A stretch of DNA of 64,000 bases, taken from Pyrenochaeta sp. MPI-SDFR-AT-0127 (lineage: Eukaryota > Ascomycota > Dothideomycetes > Pleosporales > Cucurbitariaceae). The stretch lies in assembly GCA_020747015.1 (NCBI GenBank), contig JAGTJM010000026.1, positions 434,001 through 498,000 of the forward strand, read 5' to 3'. This document shows positions 39,101 to 51,009 of the stretch, piece after piece (positions within the stretch are counted from its first letter, which is position 1; each line of letters starts with the position of its first letter). A model generated the notes under the pieces. It ran no database searches and was not told the origin of the DNA. It saw only the letters and a program-made list of their open reading frames with translations. A program made the position numbers and the translations under genes.

Positions 39101-40769
39101 AGGGCATCGGACCTTTCAAGTTGCTACAGTGATGGTCAGCAAGAGTTGCGCCTCAGTCAACTAATGCACCTACTTGATATTGACCAAGGTAGTTGAAGAG
39201 AATCTCCATAGGCCAATGAGATCTGAATTGTTTGCGACCATCTTCAGTGAGACATCGTCGAGCAAAGTAAGGTCTCCCATTTCCAGGAATTCTCCGTTTA
39301 AAGTCCTTGATTTTGCGCACAGTGTCCGTCGAGATTTCAGAGGGTGAAACTAGTATTGGAGCCACTAACAACAAATCAGTATAGACCCTTGAATCATTAC
39401 TCACATCGAATGCTGGCAATGATCGAGCATAATATTTGTAACGAATACATGATCAAGTACGTTTTCCATGAGTCCATTTTTGACATGGTGTCAGTCGTAA
39501 AGTAAACAAGTTGGACTTACAGGCGGTGAACCATCCAACGGTCCGAGTGATGTCAATGTCTGAGTTCCATGGCTCACGCCCATGACTCTCATTAAAGATG
39601 GCAGGGACAGGGCGGTCGGTGAAAACACGAGACCATGACTGGATCAAAGACGCCAAAAGGACTTCAACCGGCTCCGTCCTATACGCGTTATGGCATCTAG
39701 TTAAGAAAGAAGAACTGAGGTCTGTGTCTAGTTCAAAACTTGCGTGGCTGGCATTCCCGTATGTGTTATCCTGGTGCTGGATACCCCAATAGGAGAAGTC
39801 CATAGCAGGTACATCAACAGGCGGCAGGATTTCATCGAGCTGCAGACTCTCCGCGTGCTCGCTCTGCAACTCAGCCCATTTCTGGAACGGAAGCGCAGGA
39901 GCAAGTAGCTTGTCGCCCTTCAAGATCTCTTCGAGTTCTTCTAGTAGTAGACGCCACGTGACTAGGTCAACAACCAAGTGATGACCGGTAAGAAAAGCAT
40001 ACTGATCATTATTAAAATCAAACAGATCCGCAGCGAACAATGGCCCATTGGTATGATCAAAGCATTGTTGTGAGTCTTCAATCAGACTGTCGATTTCAGT
40101 CTGTGACGAGACCTTCGAATATCGAAAGCGATGAGACCCAGCAATATCATCTAAAGGAATTATGACAATGTCAGTGTTGATCCAAAGGATTGTTGAATAA
40201 ATAAAGGTACTGGGGAGGCAGGAAAAAAGAGTTGTTTAAGCATTGAGAGCCGACAAGAAGTATCAAGTGAGCTAGTTAGGGGGCAACTCACTTGTAAGAC
40301 GCTGTTGCCAACCGTGTTCCGATGAAAACAAGAATCGTGCACGCAACATAGAATGACGCCCTACCAGTTGCTCAACTGCAGATTGGAATTCTTTTACAGT
40401 GGTCCGGCGAGTTACTCGGAGATAGAATGATTGATTGAAGTGGCCATTGGTGTTTGGTCTCTGGAAGTACAGTGACTGGATTGGCGAAAGGTCAAAGGCT
40501 TCATCGAAGTACTCTTGGTGGTCGTATGAAGAGTTCTCGAGTGCCTTCACAGCACTTGCCAGTTGGGTGATAGATCTACTTCGCAGGACTTCCTGCACGC
40601 CGAGACTCATGCCTTCCTTGCGGCATTGGCCTACAACCTGCATTGCAGAAATAGAATCTCCGCCTACAGACAGGAAAGACTGGTCGAGAGGGACGCAAGG
40701 CAAATTCAGCACGTGGGCCCAAACCGACTGGAGGGTCCTTTCCACATGGCTGGAATTTTCAGTCTCCAT
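18200..40769 (-). CDS. Giant nonribosomal peptide synthetase (NPS4/AbNPS2-like)
   Basis: Eleven exons, phase-consistent throughout: 40769-40292, 40150-39521, 39364-39174, 39123-37655, 37475-36047, 35994-32764, 32712-32155, 32000-28289, 28240-27318, 27266-20583, 20536-18200 (7,213 aa). Domains by residue: T1 (Ser39), E1 90-530, C1 550-985, A1 1000-1500, T2 (Ser1572), C2 1640-2060, A2 2070-2600, T3 (Ser2656), E2 2715-3150, C3 3180-3620, A3 3640-4130, T4 (Ser4213), C4 4270-4700, A4 4720-5240, T5 (Ser5291), E3 5350-5790, C5 5800-6250, linker, T6 (Ser6441), linker, C6 6640-7040, T7 (Ile7123 in place of Ser), basic tail. It activates, epimerises and condenses amino acids. A domains show TSGS/TTGxPKG and YGPT/SE cores. 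E domains have HHLxxD and 'RTVGWF'. There is no TE, R or terminal cyclising domain. Size and order match my memory of Alternaria AbNPS2/AbrePsy1 and Cochliobolus NPS4, implicated in conidial wall properties; unverified. Confidence 0.93.
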
Positions 40770-43700
40770 GTTCAGTTGTTGATGTTCGATAATCTCAAGT
40801 TCGAGTCAGTATACTCAGTTTCCTCATCTCATAGAGGATAGGCGGTTGCATAGTTGACGATATGCTCGACACCCTAAACAAGTGCTACACCCCTGCTAAT
40901 GCTGTGTCCAAAGCCAATGAAAAGAGAAGAACTCACCGACGCTGGGGTTAGAGTGTGCGATCAAGCTCGATGTTAGCAACAATATAGCTGGGACACTCAC
41001 TGCAATCCAATATTTGGAGCGTAACAAGGGGCGTACAAGCTGCAAGTATGAATAGTGTGCAACTGATGAGAAGACAAGATTATTGTTGACAAGAATGAAT
41101 GTCAAGCATTCAAGCACTTGAGATGGAAGAAATCAAGCACTTTGAGATGGAAAATTCACATCAGCCAGTTATTCTAGCGCCTTGAATTTGCCTCTCCACC
41201 GCAGCAATTACCCCTGGATATGCTTTCAAGATTGCAATCCCAGTCATTGAGTGTTCGATGAAGTCATTGCTAGGTCTTCGCATGTCTCAAGCAAGCCACA
41301 GACACTCCGAGGGCAGCATATGCGAACAACCGGTGCCGGCAAAGGAATATCGTGGACCAGCATATTGAGGTGCCAAGTGGAAACCTACGTGGATTCATTG
41401 GCGTGTAGGGGTTGGGGGGATCTGCACTGTGGCCATCCTGTGTACAGTCTCTAGGGTGTCCGTTCTCGACCATGTCCATCACGCAACGCGGGCGCATCGT
41501 GACACACAGCGAGGCTGTCTGCAGGCGACCGCCGGCATTCTGTGAGCAATCAAGACGATGCAGAGGTTTGGCGGCTGTAGAGTGTTTTCCATATTGTGGC
41601 GCCCGGGGCTGCGCAGACAGCTCGTGTTCTGGTAGATCCTGGATGGAAGCAGCAAGACCCGACGCGTCGGGCCGAAGAAATGGCTTATATAACCAATTAT
41701 AGCCCAAGCCACAGTGGCCCCGCTAGCCAGATCAGCGCCCCACGAACGGACTGCAGACCTCCGCCTTCGCTGTCATGATAATTCTTCCGCATATGTCGAG
41801 GACCAACGGCCAACTCAATCGGCAGCCTGACTCGTAGCCGCCGTCCAACAGCCGCCCTATACCGCTCCGCGGCGGCCAGGCTAGGAAACCAGGTCCGAAA
41901 CCAAACTACACCTCGCCCATCACCATGCTGCTTACGGCCCGTCTCCGCTGTTCTCACCACCTTTCTGCCATGGTCTGGTCCCGTCAGAGCCAATTTCGGA
42001 CGCTCTGCTTCAAGAAACCCACTTGCCCGTCCCGCGGCTGCATACTAGCGGAGCGCGAGAAGCTCTCCCGCAACGATCTCCAAGACTGACACACGTCGCA
42101 TCTCCACAATTGCCATGTTCCTGTTTTCGGGTTGGCCTGTGCTCATGACACCATCGCATCATGGATTATCCGGCTTCTACCGTCCAAGGACCCGGATCTC
42201 TGGGTTCGATTCAGCGCTGTTGCTCAGCAGCTACATGCGACGCCCTCCCCCGCAACTCATCAGGATGCTCGCAAGGCCTGTTAACGCGTCACATCACTGC
42301 AGTCTCTGCAACACCATCGTCATGTCAGCCGAGTATACGAGCTCGAATTTTCGCTTCACATTGTCTCAGTAACGCTTTGGTTTCGACGTTTGGCCCACAT
42401 ACAAGTTCCTGGCCCTCAATAGTTCTGAATTCGGTCCTTTACTGGTGAAATGGTTGGATCTGCAAATTCTGATCTTCCAGAATGGGTCTCAAACTGTGGG
42501 GTATTCCAGCTCATTCGAGTGTCCAAGCTCTTGGATGGTGAGGTACAAGGATCATCTATATTACCCGTACGAGCTGTGCAAGCTACGATCACCATGAACT
42601 CAAGAGGTAAGAGCTTCATGTAGATGGCATGCTCCTTCTGTTGAATGCAGAAATTTCGTTCCAAGCCCCTGGATGGACAAACGCAGCAAGATCGGCGCTC
42701 CATCGAGGACTGTCGCTGCAGGACTGGTTCACCACGGGCAAGCGGCTTCCTCTTAAAACCACTCCACCTATGGATATCAGCATTCAAAGCCGACTTTCCC
42801 AAAGCCACGAGCCTTATGCAGGATGCCCAGCCATGAGTGATATGCAAACTGACCCCAAATGGTATCCGCTTGCAGGGGTGTCGATTTTTCACTGTTGGAC
42901 ATACTTCTTCGGCGACCTGTGTCTTGGTGCGGTAGATCACCGGCATGGAGTCACCTAATACGTTTGTGTTCACACTATCGTTTTGAAATAATTTCTCTCT
43001 GAATGACAACCATGCCGGCACTCCGTGGACATGCACAAAAGCGGAACTCTTTTGTGTGGGGACGAGCGGACACCGAAGCATCTTTCCACCGGATTCCATC
43101 CACTCCACTAAGTCGGTGGGCTGTTAAACAAGTGGAGTCTTGGCTTTTGCTGTCTCCTCATCACGGCACTGACCCTCATGCCCAGTTTGGCGTGCTGTTT
43201 GTGAGTGGATTGTGCACGCACAACCTACCTACCAAGAACAAAGTATTAGCCAACAGATTTGTATCTTACTTTTGAGCGTCTGATATGATACTTTTTGACC
43301 TCAAACACAAGGTTCAAACATAGCCTTTGACTTCAGACATAGAGTTTAGAAGTACCCCTTGACCTCAGGCATGAGTATTGAATTCCGTCCACCCGCTACC
43401 GCTGCTGCGCGGGCTGGCGTTGTAAACAATAAAGCCGATCCGCAGTTCCAACACAGCTTCTTTGTTTGGGCAAAGGTCTCGATAGTCAGTGTCATGTCCA
43501 GAACGCCGCGCATTAGAATAACCCGTCATGCAGGAGTCGATCTTTCTAAGAGCTCAAAGGCGATTGTTTACCCTGGACATAATGCTACCTTGATTTACTG
43601 TGTCTTATATTCCGATCTCGGCGCTTAACAACCCTGTAGCTTTTTGAAACACCAATAATGCTACTCCTTTCTCATCTAGGCCATCTCTATGTTTCCAGGC

Positions 43701-44528
43701 ATGTACGGAGGTTGGTAACTGGCTGTCAGTGAAAATTGGGCGTGATCGTCAAGTGATATCGCTGACCAAGCGGTGACAACCCACCGACGATGCCAAGATG
43801 CCAGTGTGGTTGCGCAATTAAGGTTGAGGATCCTTCTCCCGAGCCGCCGTCCTCCAGAGGTGGGATGCAGGGTGATGAGGGTGGCGTCGATCCTTCCCCC
43901 AAAAAAGGCTAAAACAAATACGAATCTGTATGTACGATCCATGTCAATGGGCATGGCCTACCATGACCTTGCGCCTTCGCCGAAAGATGTTGCACCAGGC
44001 TTTAGAACCTGTAACCCGCGCCTCCAACTACCGGTCGATGCTCAGGGGTGGAAAATTTGTCACTGGACACCGGGTTCCCAGGGTATTTGCTCTAGTCAAG
44101 CACCATGACGATCATTGTATCCCAGGTCAATTCGATGTCGTCAAAACGGTAATTGCGTGACCTTTTCAGCTCTCCCAGCGCCACGTAACCCAACAACCAC
44201 CAGCCCCATTAGGTAAAGCAGGTTTGTACGCGCTAACATCACTAACCTTCATTGCTGTGTTCCAGGATAGTCCACACCAGAGGATCGGCCGCACATACGG
44301 TGTTGTCCGAGCGTGCTAGCAAAGCATCAGATACCTGGGCGCCACTGAGGTAGCACTGAAGCATCCAACATTCTGCCACCAGCTGACCCGATCAGCATAA
44401 CGGTCGAGAGATTCATAGCGCCGTTGCCATTGCTAGAGCCAAATTATCAACGTTCAGGCCCCTTCCATGCCCTCTCTAATGCTCCGAACAAAGATTTGAG
44501 AATTGGCCGCTGTTCATTCACATTGACA
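40770..44528. other. 3.76-kb divergent intergenic region between NRPS and ABC transporter
   Basis: No supported gene. The longest frame (42416-43108, minus, 230 aa) has no recognisable features. Bases 41400-42100 are GC-rich, 43291-43385 carry a short degenerate tandem repeat, and there is no A-domain coding sequence upstream of the NRPS start. The region should contain both divergent promoters. I could not identify operator motifs by eye. Confidence 0.6.
43291..43385. repeat. Degenerate tandem repeat, about three units of 30-34 bp
   Basis: Three successive units each begin with a TTGACYTCA-like core ('ttgacctcaaacac', 'ttgacttcagacat', 'ttgacctcaggcat'), followed by diverged sequence. The copies begin at about 43295, 43327 and 43359, so the spacing is about 32 bp. 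It lies in the NRPS-ABC divergent region, 1.1 kb upstream of the transporter. Confidence 0.6.
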
Positions 44529-47500
44529 ATGGCATCGAATTCTACTCAATATTGTGCGTCAGTTGACAACACAATTGGTCCCTATGCTGGAGCAAACTGT
44601 CGGGGAGGATTTGATTTTACACTCTTCTTTTCAGAGTTGTTTCTCTCGATAATACCTCTGGCTTTGCTTCTTGGCATCGCACCCTTTCGAATTTTTTATC
44701 TTTGGAGAAAGCAGACTAAGATAAGAAGGTCATCACTTCTATATACAAAGCTGGTATGAGCCTTTCGATCTGGACCTCGTAATCTAGCTAATTATTGAAC
44801 AATAGATAACATGGTCCCTTCTTGCTGGCTTCGACCTTGCCCTTCTCATCATCTGGGCCAGCCGCCGACCAAATAAACATCGCGCCGAGCTGCCCTCTGC
44901 TGCTTTCAGCTTTGTTGGAGCCGTTGCACTGGGGTTTCTCTCTTACTTCGAGCACATACGTTCCATACGACCATCATTCCTGTTGAACAGCTACCTCTTC
45001 ATCACCGTTGCTTTCGATACAGCACGATCACGTAGCTATGCGCTGGACTCCGAGCTCGACCTTGTTGCGACCGTATTTGCTTCGCGAGTTGGTATCAAAT
45101 TATTCTTGGCGATATTCGAAGCTCGGGGGAAAACTCAATTCATTCTCCCAGAATTTGCCGATTGCCCACCAGAGGCAACAAGTGGTGTATACAAGCACGC
45201 ATCATTCTGGTGGCTCAACGAACTGCTCAAGAAAGGATTCTCGAGTTCATTGACGGTGGATGACCTGTTCCATTTGGACAAGCATCTCCGGTCAAACTAC
45301 CTACATCACGTCGTAGGTTCTGCATGGGATAGATGTAAGTGTCCAATGTCTGCCGACAGGGAGCATAGGTTCAGTTGATTGATAATTATTCTTACTAGTG
45401 ACGCATACCGGGCCACATTCTCTATTCGCAGCGACTTTAAGAAGGCTGAAATGGCCTATACTGGCGGTTATACCACCACGGCTGTGCCTTATCGCTTTCA
45501 ATTTTTGCCAGCCGTTCCTGATAAACCGAGCTGTTACTTTTTCCCAGCAGAGTGTCACGACCCAAACTACAAACATCGGTTATGGTCTGATTGCCGCATA
45601 CATCCTGGTTTTCGTTGGCATCGCGGTAGGTAGATTAGCGAGAAGGATGATCCATGCAACCACGCCGCTAACGATTTCCGAAGGTGTCCACCGGCCAATA
45701 CCAACACAAGACGTTTAGATTCATTACCATGATGCGCGGGGGCCTTATTTCAATGCTCTACAGTAAGGCTACTGATGTGGCGCTGATTGACGTTGATGCA
45801 GCCTCTTCCCTTACCCTGATGAGCGCTGACATCGAGCGTATTGTTACTGGTATGGAGACAGGTCACGAGGTAAAAGCTCAAGCCATCGTCTGATTTGTTC
45901 TGAGAATTTCTTTTGAGAATATCTGCTAACTTATTTACCCGCGCTAGATTTGGTCGAATACTTTAGAGATCGCTTTAGCTATGTTCCTCCTAGAGCGGCA
46001 ATTAGGTGTCGCGTGCACAATTCCAATCGGCGTTGCTATTCGTATGTTCTTTTTTCAAGTTTATCACTTGTATCACGCGTTGACTCCTTATCTAGTCTCT
46101 CTTCTGGGATCCTTGGGTGCCACGAGTTTGATCATGCAACGCCAAGCACTCTGGCTTGAGGCCATCGAGCGACGCATTGCCGCTACAAACGCAATGCTCA
46201 ATTCTATGAAAGGCGTGAAGATGTGTGGCCTCACTCAAGTTCTGCGGGAAGACCTTCAGCAGCTTCGAGTTGACGAGCTTAACATTTCGAAGAAGTTCAG
46301 GAAGCTCCTCATTTGGACCATGGGTTTCTGTTAGTTTCCCCCACACGTTCATACAGTCTTCCTATTAACGGTGATTAGCGTACATCTCACCCATAGTGTC
46401 ACCCATTCTTGCCTTTGCTGTGTTCTCGATTCTGGCTCAAAAGAGTGATGGGACCAGTACGCTCGACACTGCTACTGTTTTCACATCTCTGTCTCTTTTC
46501 TCTCTCTTGACAGAGCCGCTTGGGTCGCTCATAATGGCGCTATCAGCACTCATGGGTGGCGTCGGTTCATTTAAAAGAATTCAAGAGTTTTTAGCTATGG
46601 AAGCGAGAACCGAAAAACGTAAATTTCCATCCTCGCGTGGCAGCTTGGCATGGGCATCGGACACTGGGAGCGAGTCGGTTAAGGACTCTGATGAATCTCA
46701 GAAGAGTCAATTTTCTCTCGAGGTCAAGGACGTGAGCTCTCTAGGATCACAGGCTATCGTCATCGAACATGGCTACTTTGGGTGGGACAAGGTAAAGCAT
46801 CCCTCGGGTACCTTGCAGGCGATCAACTTAGTCGTCCCACGTGGTAAGATTACCATGGTCGTGGGGCCGGTAGGGTGTGGGAAGTCAACCCTGCTTAAGG
46901 CTGTCTTGGGTGAGTTGCCGGTCATGGGTGGCACACTGCAGGTCTCGTCCTTGAGGATCGCCCTGTGCGACCAAACCGCATGGCACGTGAACGGCACGGT
47001 GCAGGAGAGCATTATTGGTGTTTCAGATTTCGATCAGCGTTGGTATTCGTCAGTTGTTCGTAGCTGCGCACTAGATGAGGATCTACGGCAGTTACCGCAA
47101 GGAGACCAGACACAGATTGGAAGCAAGGGTATTGCATTGAGCGGAGGTCAAAGCCAGCGCATAGTGAGACTTCCCTGATATTCACCCCACTTTCCGCTTG
47201 TGGGTTGTTGCTAACGACCCAACCCCTTTATAGGCGCTTGCAAGGGCCGTGTACGCTCAAAAGGACATCATCATCCTCGATGACTGCCTCAGTGGCCTTG
47301 ACGGCCAGACTGAGAATCGGATCTGGCACAGTCTTTTTGGTCATGAAGGCCTTCTCAAGCGATGCAGAACGACTGTATTGATCGCATCATCGTCAGGTAT
47401 GTGTTCTTGCGCTCAAGTCCGGAGCTTGGCCACGTGCGCAGATGCTGACACCTCTCCTTTGCGACAGCAAAACGGCTGCCTTACTGCGATCATATCGTGG

Positions 47501-49849
47501 CCCTAGATAGGGAAGGTAAGATCACGGAGCAGGGTGCATTCGAAAAGCTTAACACTTCTGGTGGCTACGTGTCAGGCTTCGACCTTCCACTGCCAGACTG
47601 GAATTTTAGCCCTGAAAAGCACATCTACGAGGCTCCACCGAGATACACAGAACAACAAAGCGCAGCAAAAGTCACGGAAGATGATATCCAAGCGGAGGCC
47701 AATCGTCGCACTGGCGACACAACTATCTACCTCTACTACATTGGGTCGGTTGGCTGGATTCCAACCATTATCTTCATCATTTCGATCATAATCTTCATTT
47801 TCGGCATTTCTTTCCCAAGTAGGTTCCACCCTGAGCTTTCGTACGAGTATTGACATATTTTAGCGATCTGGGTCAAAATGTGGGCTGAGTACAACGAGCG
47901 CTTTCCCAACCAGCGGCTTGGATATTATCTTGGTATCTACTCCATGATTGGAGGCTTGGCGCTCTTCTTCCTCATCGTGAGTTGTTGGTATGTTGTCTGG
48001 TGGTCTTTGCCAAATGTGGCGAACACCATGCTTACCCGACATCAGGCAGCTCATAATTACAATGGTCCCACGCTCCGGCGTCAGCTTCCACAAGAAACTA
48101 CTGGATACAGTACTCGGGTAAGCCAGTGTATTACAATTAGATAAACCCCGCATACTGATGGAGAAAAGATCGCCAATGTCGTTCTTTGCAACGACCGATA
48201 CCGGAGTTACACTGAACCGCTTCAGCCAAGATCTGATGTTGATTGATATGGAGTTACCCGTGGCGGCACTCAATACTTTCGCAAGTCAGTGTTCACCATT
48301 TTCTTAGTTAAGGCTCACCATGCTGATTTCCGGGCAGCTTTCGTGCTTTGCATCGGACAGATGGCTCTTATCGCCGTCGCAGCTCCGTTCGCAGCCATCT
48401 CATTTCCCGTCGTGGGCATTGCTGTCTATGGTATTCAAATGTTCTACCTCCGCACATCTCGTCAGCTCCGATTCTTGGACCTGGAAGCAAAGTCACCCCT
48501 CTACACCCAGTTCAATGAGATGCTAGAAGGGTTGGCTACCATTCGCGCATTTGGATGGCAGAGCTTCGTTGAAGAAAAGGCGAAGAAACTGCTTGATCGC
48601 AGCCAACGTCCATTTTATCTCCTCTTTGCGGTTCAGCGATGGCTAACATTTGTCCTCGATTTGGTCGTCGCAGGTGTCGCTACTATCCTCATCATACTGG
48701 TTGTCGCATTGAGAGGCAGACTGAGTGCTGGCTACGTCGGTGTGGCCTTGCTCAATGTAGTCCTCTTCTCGCAAAGCATCAAATTGCTGATCACTTTCTG
48801 GACACAACTTGAAACTCATATTGGTAGCGTTGCTAGGATTAAGAACTTTACTACTGACCCTGTCGCCGAAGACCTGGAAAATGAAGACCATATCCCACCA
48901 CCCAACTGGCCAAGTGCTGGTAAGATCGAGTTTAAGCATATTGAAGCGTGTCATCGGTAAGCTCAATTTGAATTTCGCAGCCAGCACTAATATATGCTGA
49001 TTGTTCAGACCGGGTGAACCAGTTATCTCAGACTTCTCGCTATCTATAAAGCCGGGCGAGAAGGTTGCTATTGTCGGTCGAACCGGGAGCGGCAAGTCGT
49101 CCCTGGTCCTCTCCCTCTTCCGTATGATCGAACTCTCGGCAGGGAGTATAAGCATCGATTCGCTTCCGTTAGATCGCATTCCCAGGCAGACGGTCCGCTC
49201 GCGCCTTATTGGCCTGCCTCAGGATGCATATCTGTTGCCCGGCTCTGTACGGCTCAATGCCGACCCACTCAAGCAGAGCCATGACAAGGCAATCATGCAG
49301 GCACTAAAAGACGTCCAGCTATGGGATACCATCGTAGCCAAGGGTGATATAGATAAATATGCTCATCCTCTTGACGTCGAGGTTGATGATCTCCACTTCT
49401 CCCATGGACAAAGGCAATTGTTCTGCCTAGCGCGCGCATTTTTGAGGAGAGAGAAAGCCAGTGTTATCGTGATAGATGAAGCTACCAGCAAGTACGTTCT
49501 ACCCTCAATGCCAAAACCTTAAACCCATGCTATACGCGGTTGCACCGTCTCTTCACTCACAAGCTGACAATCAACTAGCCTCGATGCGACAACAGACTCC
49601 CATATCCAGCGCCTATTGCGGTCAAAATTTACCTCCCATACCCTGATAGCTGTCGCGCACAAGCTTGACACAATTCTTGACTTCGACAAAGTCGTCGTCA
49701 TGAATCAAGGCCAGCTCGTTGAGTATGGGGAGCCGCATAAACTACTTGAGCGACAGGGAAGCTGGTTCAAGAGTCTGTATGAGGATGGAAGTAGGAATGA
49801 TGGAATGGGACTAATAGGGGAGGATGATATTACTCAAATTGCGCAGTAA
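44529..49849 (+). CDS. ABCC-type (MRP) full ABC transporter
   Basis: Fifteen exons: 44529-44753, 44806-45334, 45399-45625, 45684-45869, 45948-46041, 46096-46329, 46379-47163, 47234-47396, 47468-47818, 47864-47987, 48046-48117, 48169-48284, 48338-48956, 49009-49491, 49579-49849; 1,492 aa in phase. Order is TMD0-TMD1-NBD1-TMD2-NBD2. NBD1 (about 640-850) has Walker A 'GPVGCGKSTLL', signature 'LSGGQSQRI' and Walker B 'IIILDDCLSGLD'. NBD2 (about 1240-1470) has 'GRTGSGKSSL', a divergent signature 'FSHGQRQL' and 'VIVIDEATS'. Asp after the NBD1 Walker B is normal for ABCC proteins. The TMD2 motif 'TDTGVTLNRFSQD' is characteristic. Such proteins export amphipathic metabolites or conjugates across the plasma or vacuolar membrane using ATP. 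Its head-to-head placement with the NRPS suggests peptide export or self-protection, by inference. A Met at 44424 is an alternative start. Confidence 0.9.
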
Positions 49850-51009
49850 GTTTGTCGTGAGGCGTAAATGGGGACATGACCGTCGTGGTGTGGAAAACAT
49901 TGAACAGGGGTTGATCTCTTTAGAGAACATGCATACAGACCATGAGAACAATAAAGTTATGTAAAAAATAACGCTATCCAGTCTTGTTGAACTGCAGTGG
50001 TTAGAACTCTATCCTGGGTTCGTTAAAGCATGTTTAAAGTTTTGATCAAGTCTGTGCGCTTTTGGAAAGAAGAGAGCGCATGTGAAGTTCTCATTCTCTG
50101 CTGCCATATCAGGCGTTGGTGAAATTACTTCCGTCGCTTGAAATGTCAACCGGAATAAACGATTTGTGTCACGTGACATCTTGCTTATCTTCTGACCCAT
50201 TGATGCTCCAGGATGAAATATGACTAATAGTATAGCGCACTGTCAGTGTCAGTATGCTTCTTCACTTTGCTCTTAGATCTGGTGCGATGGTATATCGACA
50301 GTGAGTGGACGCGTGAACTGTGGTCACATCTTTGCATTGGCTAAGACGTCACGTGTCAAGGTCTATATCTTCGATTCTAGGATATAGCTCAACAGTATGT
50401 GGATTTGTATTCGTAATTCGCCCATGTAATCTATAATAGTCTAAACAACATGCTAGATCGGCTCCTTAATAGCTTTCATAAAGTAAATAAAGACCAACAA
50501 AATTAGATGTGATTAAGTCATTCAGCCAATTCTGGCCACGCAGTCAGGTCACCTGACATGGAAAAGTATCGGGTGACACGGGGCATGTCATGCAAGCTCT
50601 AAAGTGGTCCTCACCAGTCTGATCGGAGCCTATAAATTGTAATGCGTGGACCTAAAGTCAAAGAACGCTTCAGCATATCCTATATCCTCTTTCCGAACAA
50701 CGTAAATGTGTGAATGCACTCTGACACTCACTTCCTGACTTCACACTCGATATACTGATGTGTGAGTACTTATCAGGAGAATTTGGTTCTACTTGGTGAT
50801 TAGCGACCAAATCCCCTTATTATTTCTTCGCATAAACGTCACACGCAATGAGTATACGTATCCCTGACTTATGTTTTGAAAGCGAGAAAGAAATGAGTAT
50901 AATTCGCTTCGTCTATCAGAATCCTGCCTGAAGCCCTACAGATCATTGTTCTGCACTAATTAACTCTATCATAGTTCATCATGTCGTTATACAGACCCCC
51001 AAAGTGGCA
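49850..51009. other. Convergent intergenic region with palindromes
   Basis: Lies between the 3' ends of the ABC transporter and the 51010-52133 gene. No gene found. It holds several short palindromes: GTCACGTGAC at 50168-50177, a CACGTG core at 50350-50355 and a 15-base inverted repeat at 50543-50557. Confidence 0.55.
50543..50557. repeat. Perfect short inverted repeat (GTCAGGT-C-ACCTGAC)
   Basis: Seven-base arms with one central base, a perfect palindrome of the kind bound by dimeric transcription factors. It lies between two gene 3' ends, so a promoter role is not obvious. Confidence 0.5.

Noticed and set aside
40896..41117. Hydrophobic 73-codon frame just upstream of the NRPS, considered as a missing first exon
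   Set aside because: It encodes no A-domain motif and has no in-phase splice connection to the T1 exon that I could find.
42200..42235. A GGTTCGATTC-like tRNA T-loop
   Set aside because: No matching acceptor stem, D-arm or anticodon arm around it.
42416..43108. A 230-codon minus-strand open frame between the NRPS and ABC genes
   Set aside because: No family motif, mixed composition and overlapping frames of similar length on the other strand; not supported as a gene.
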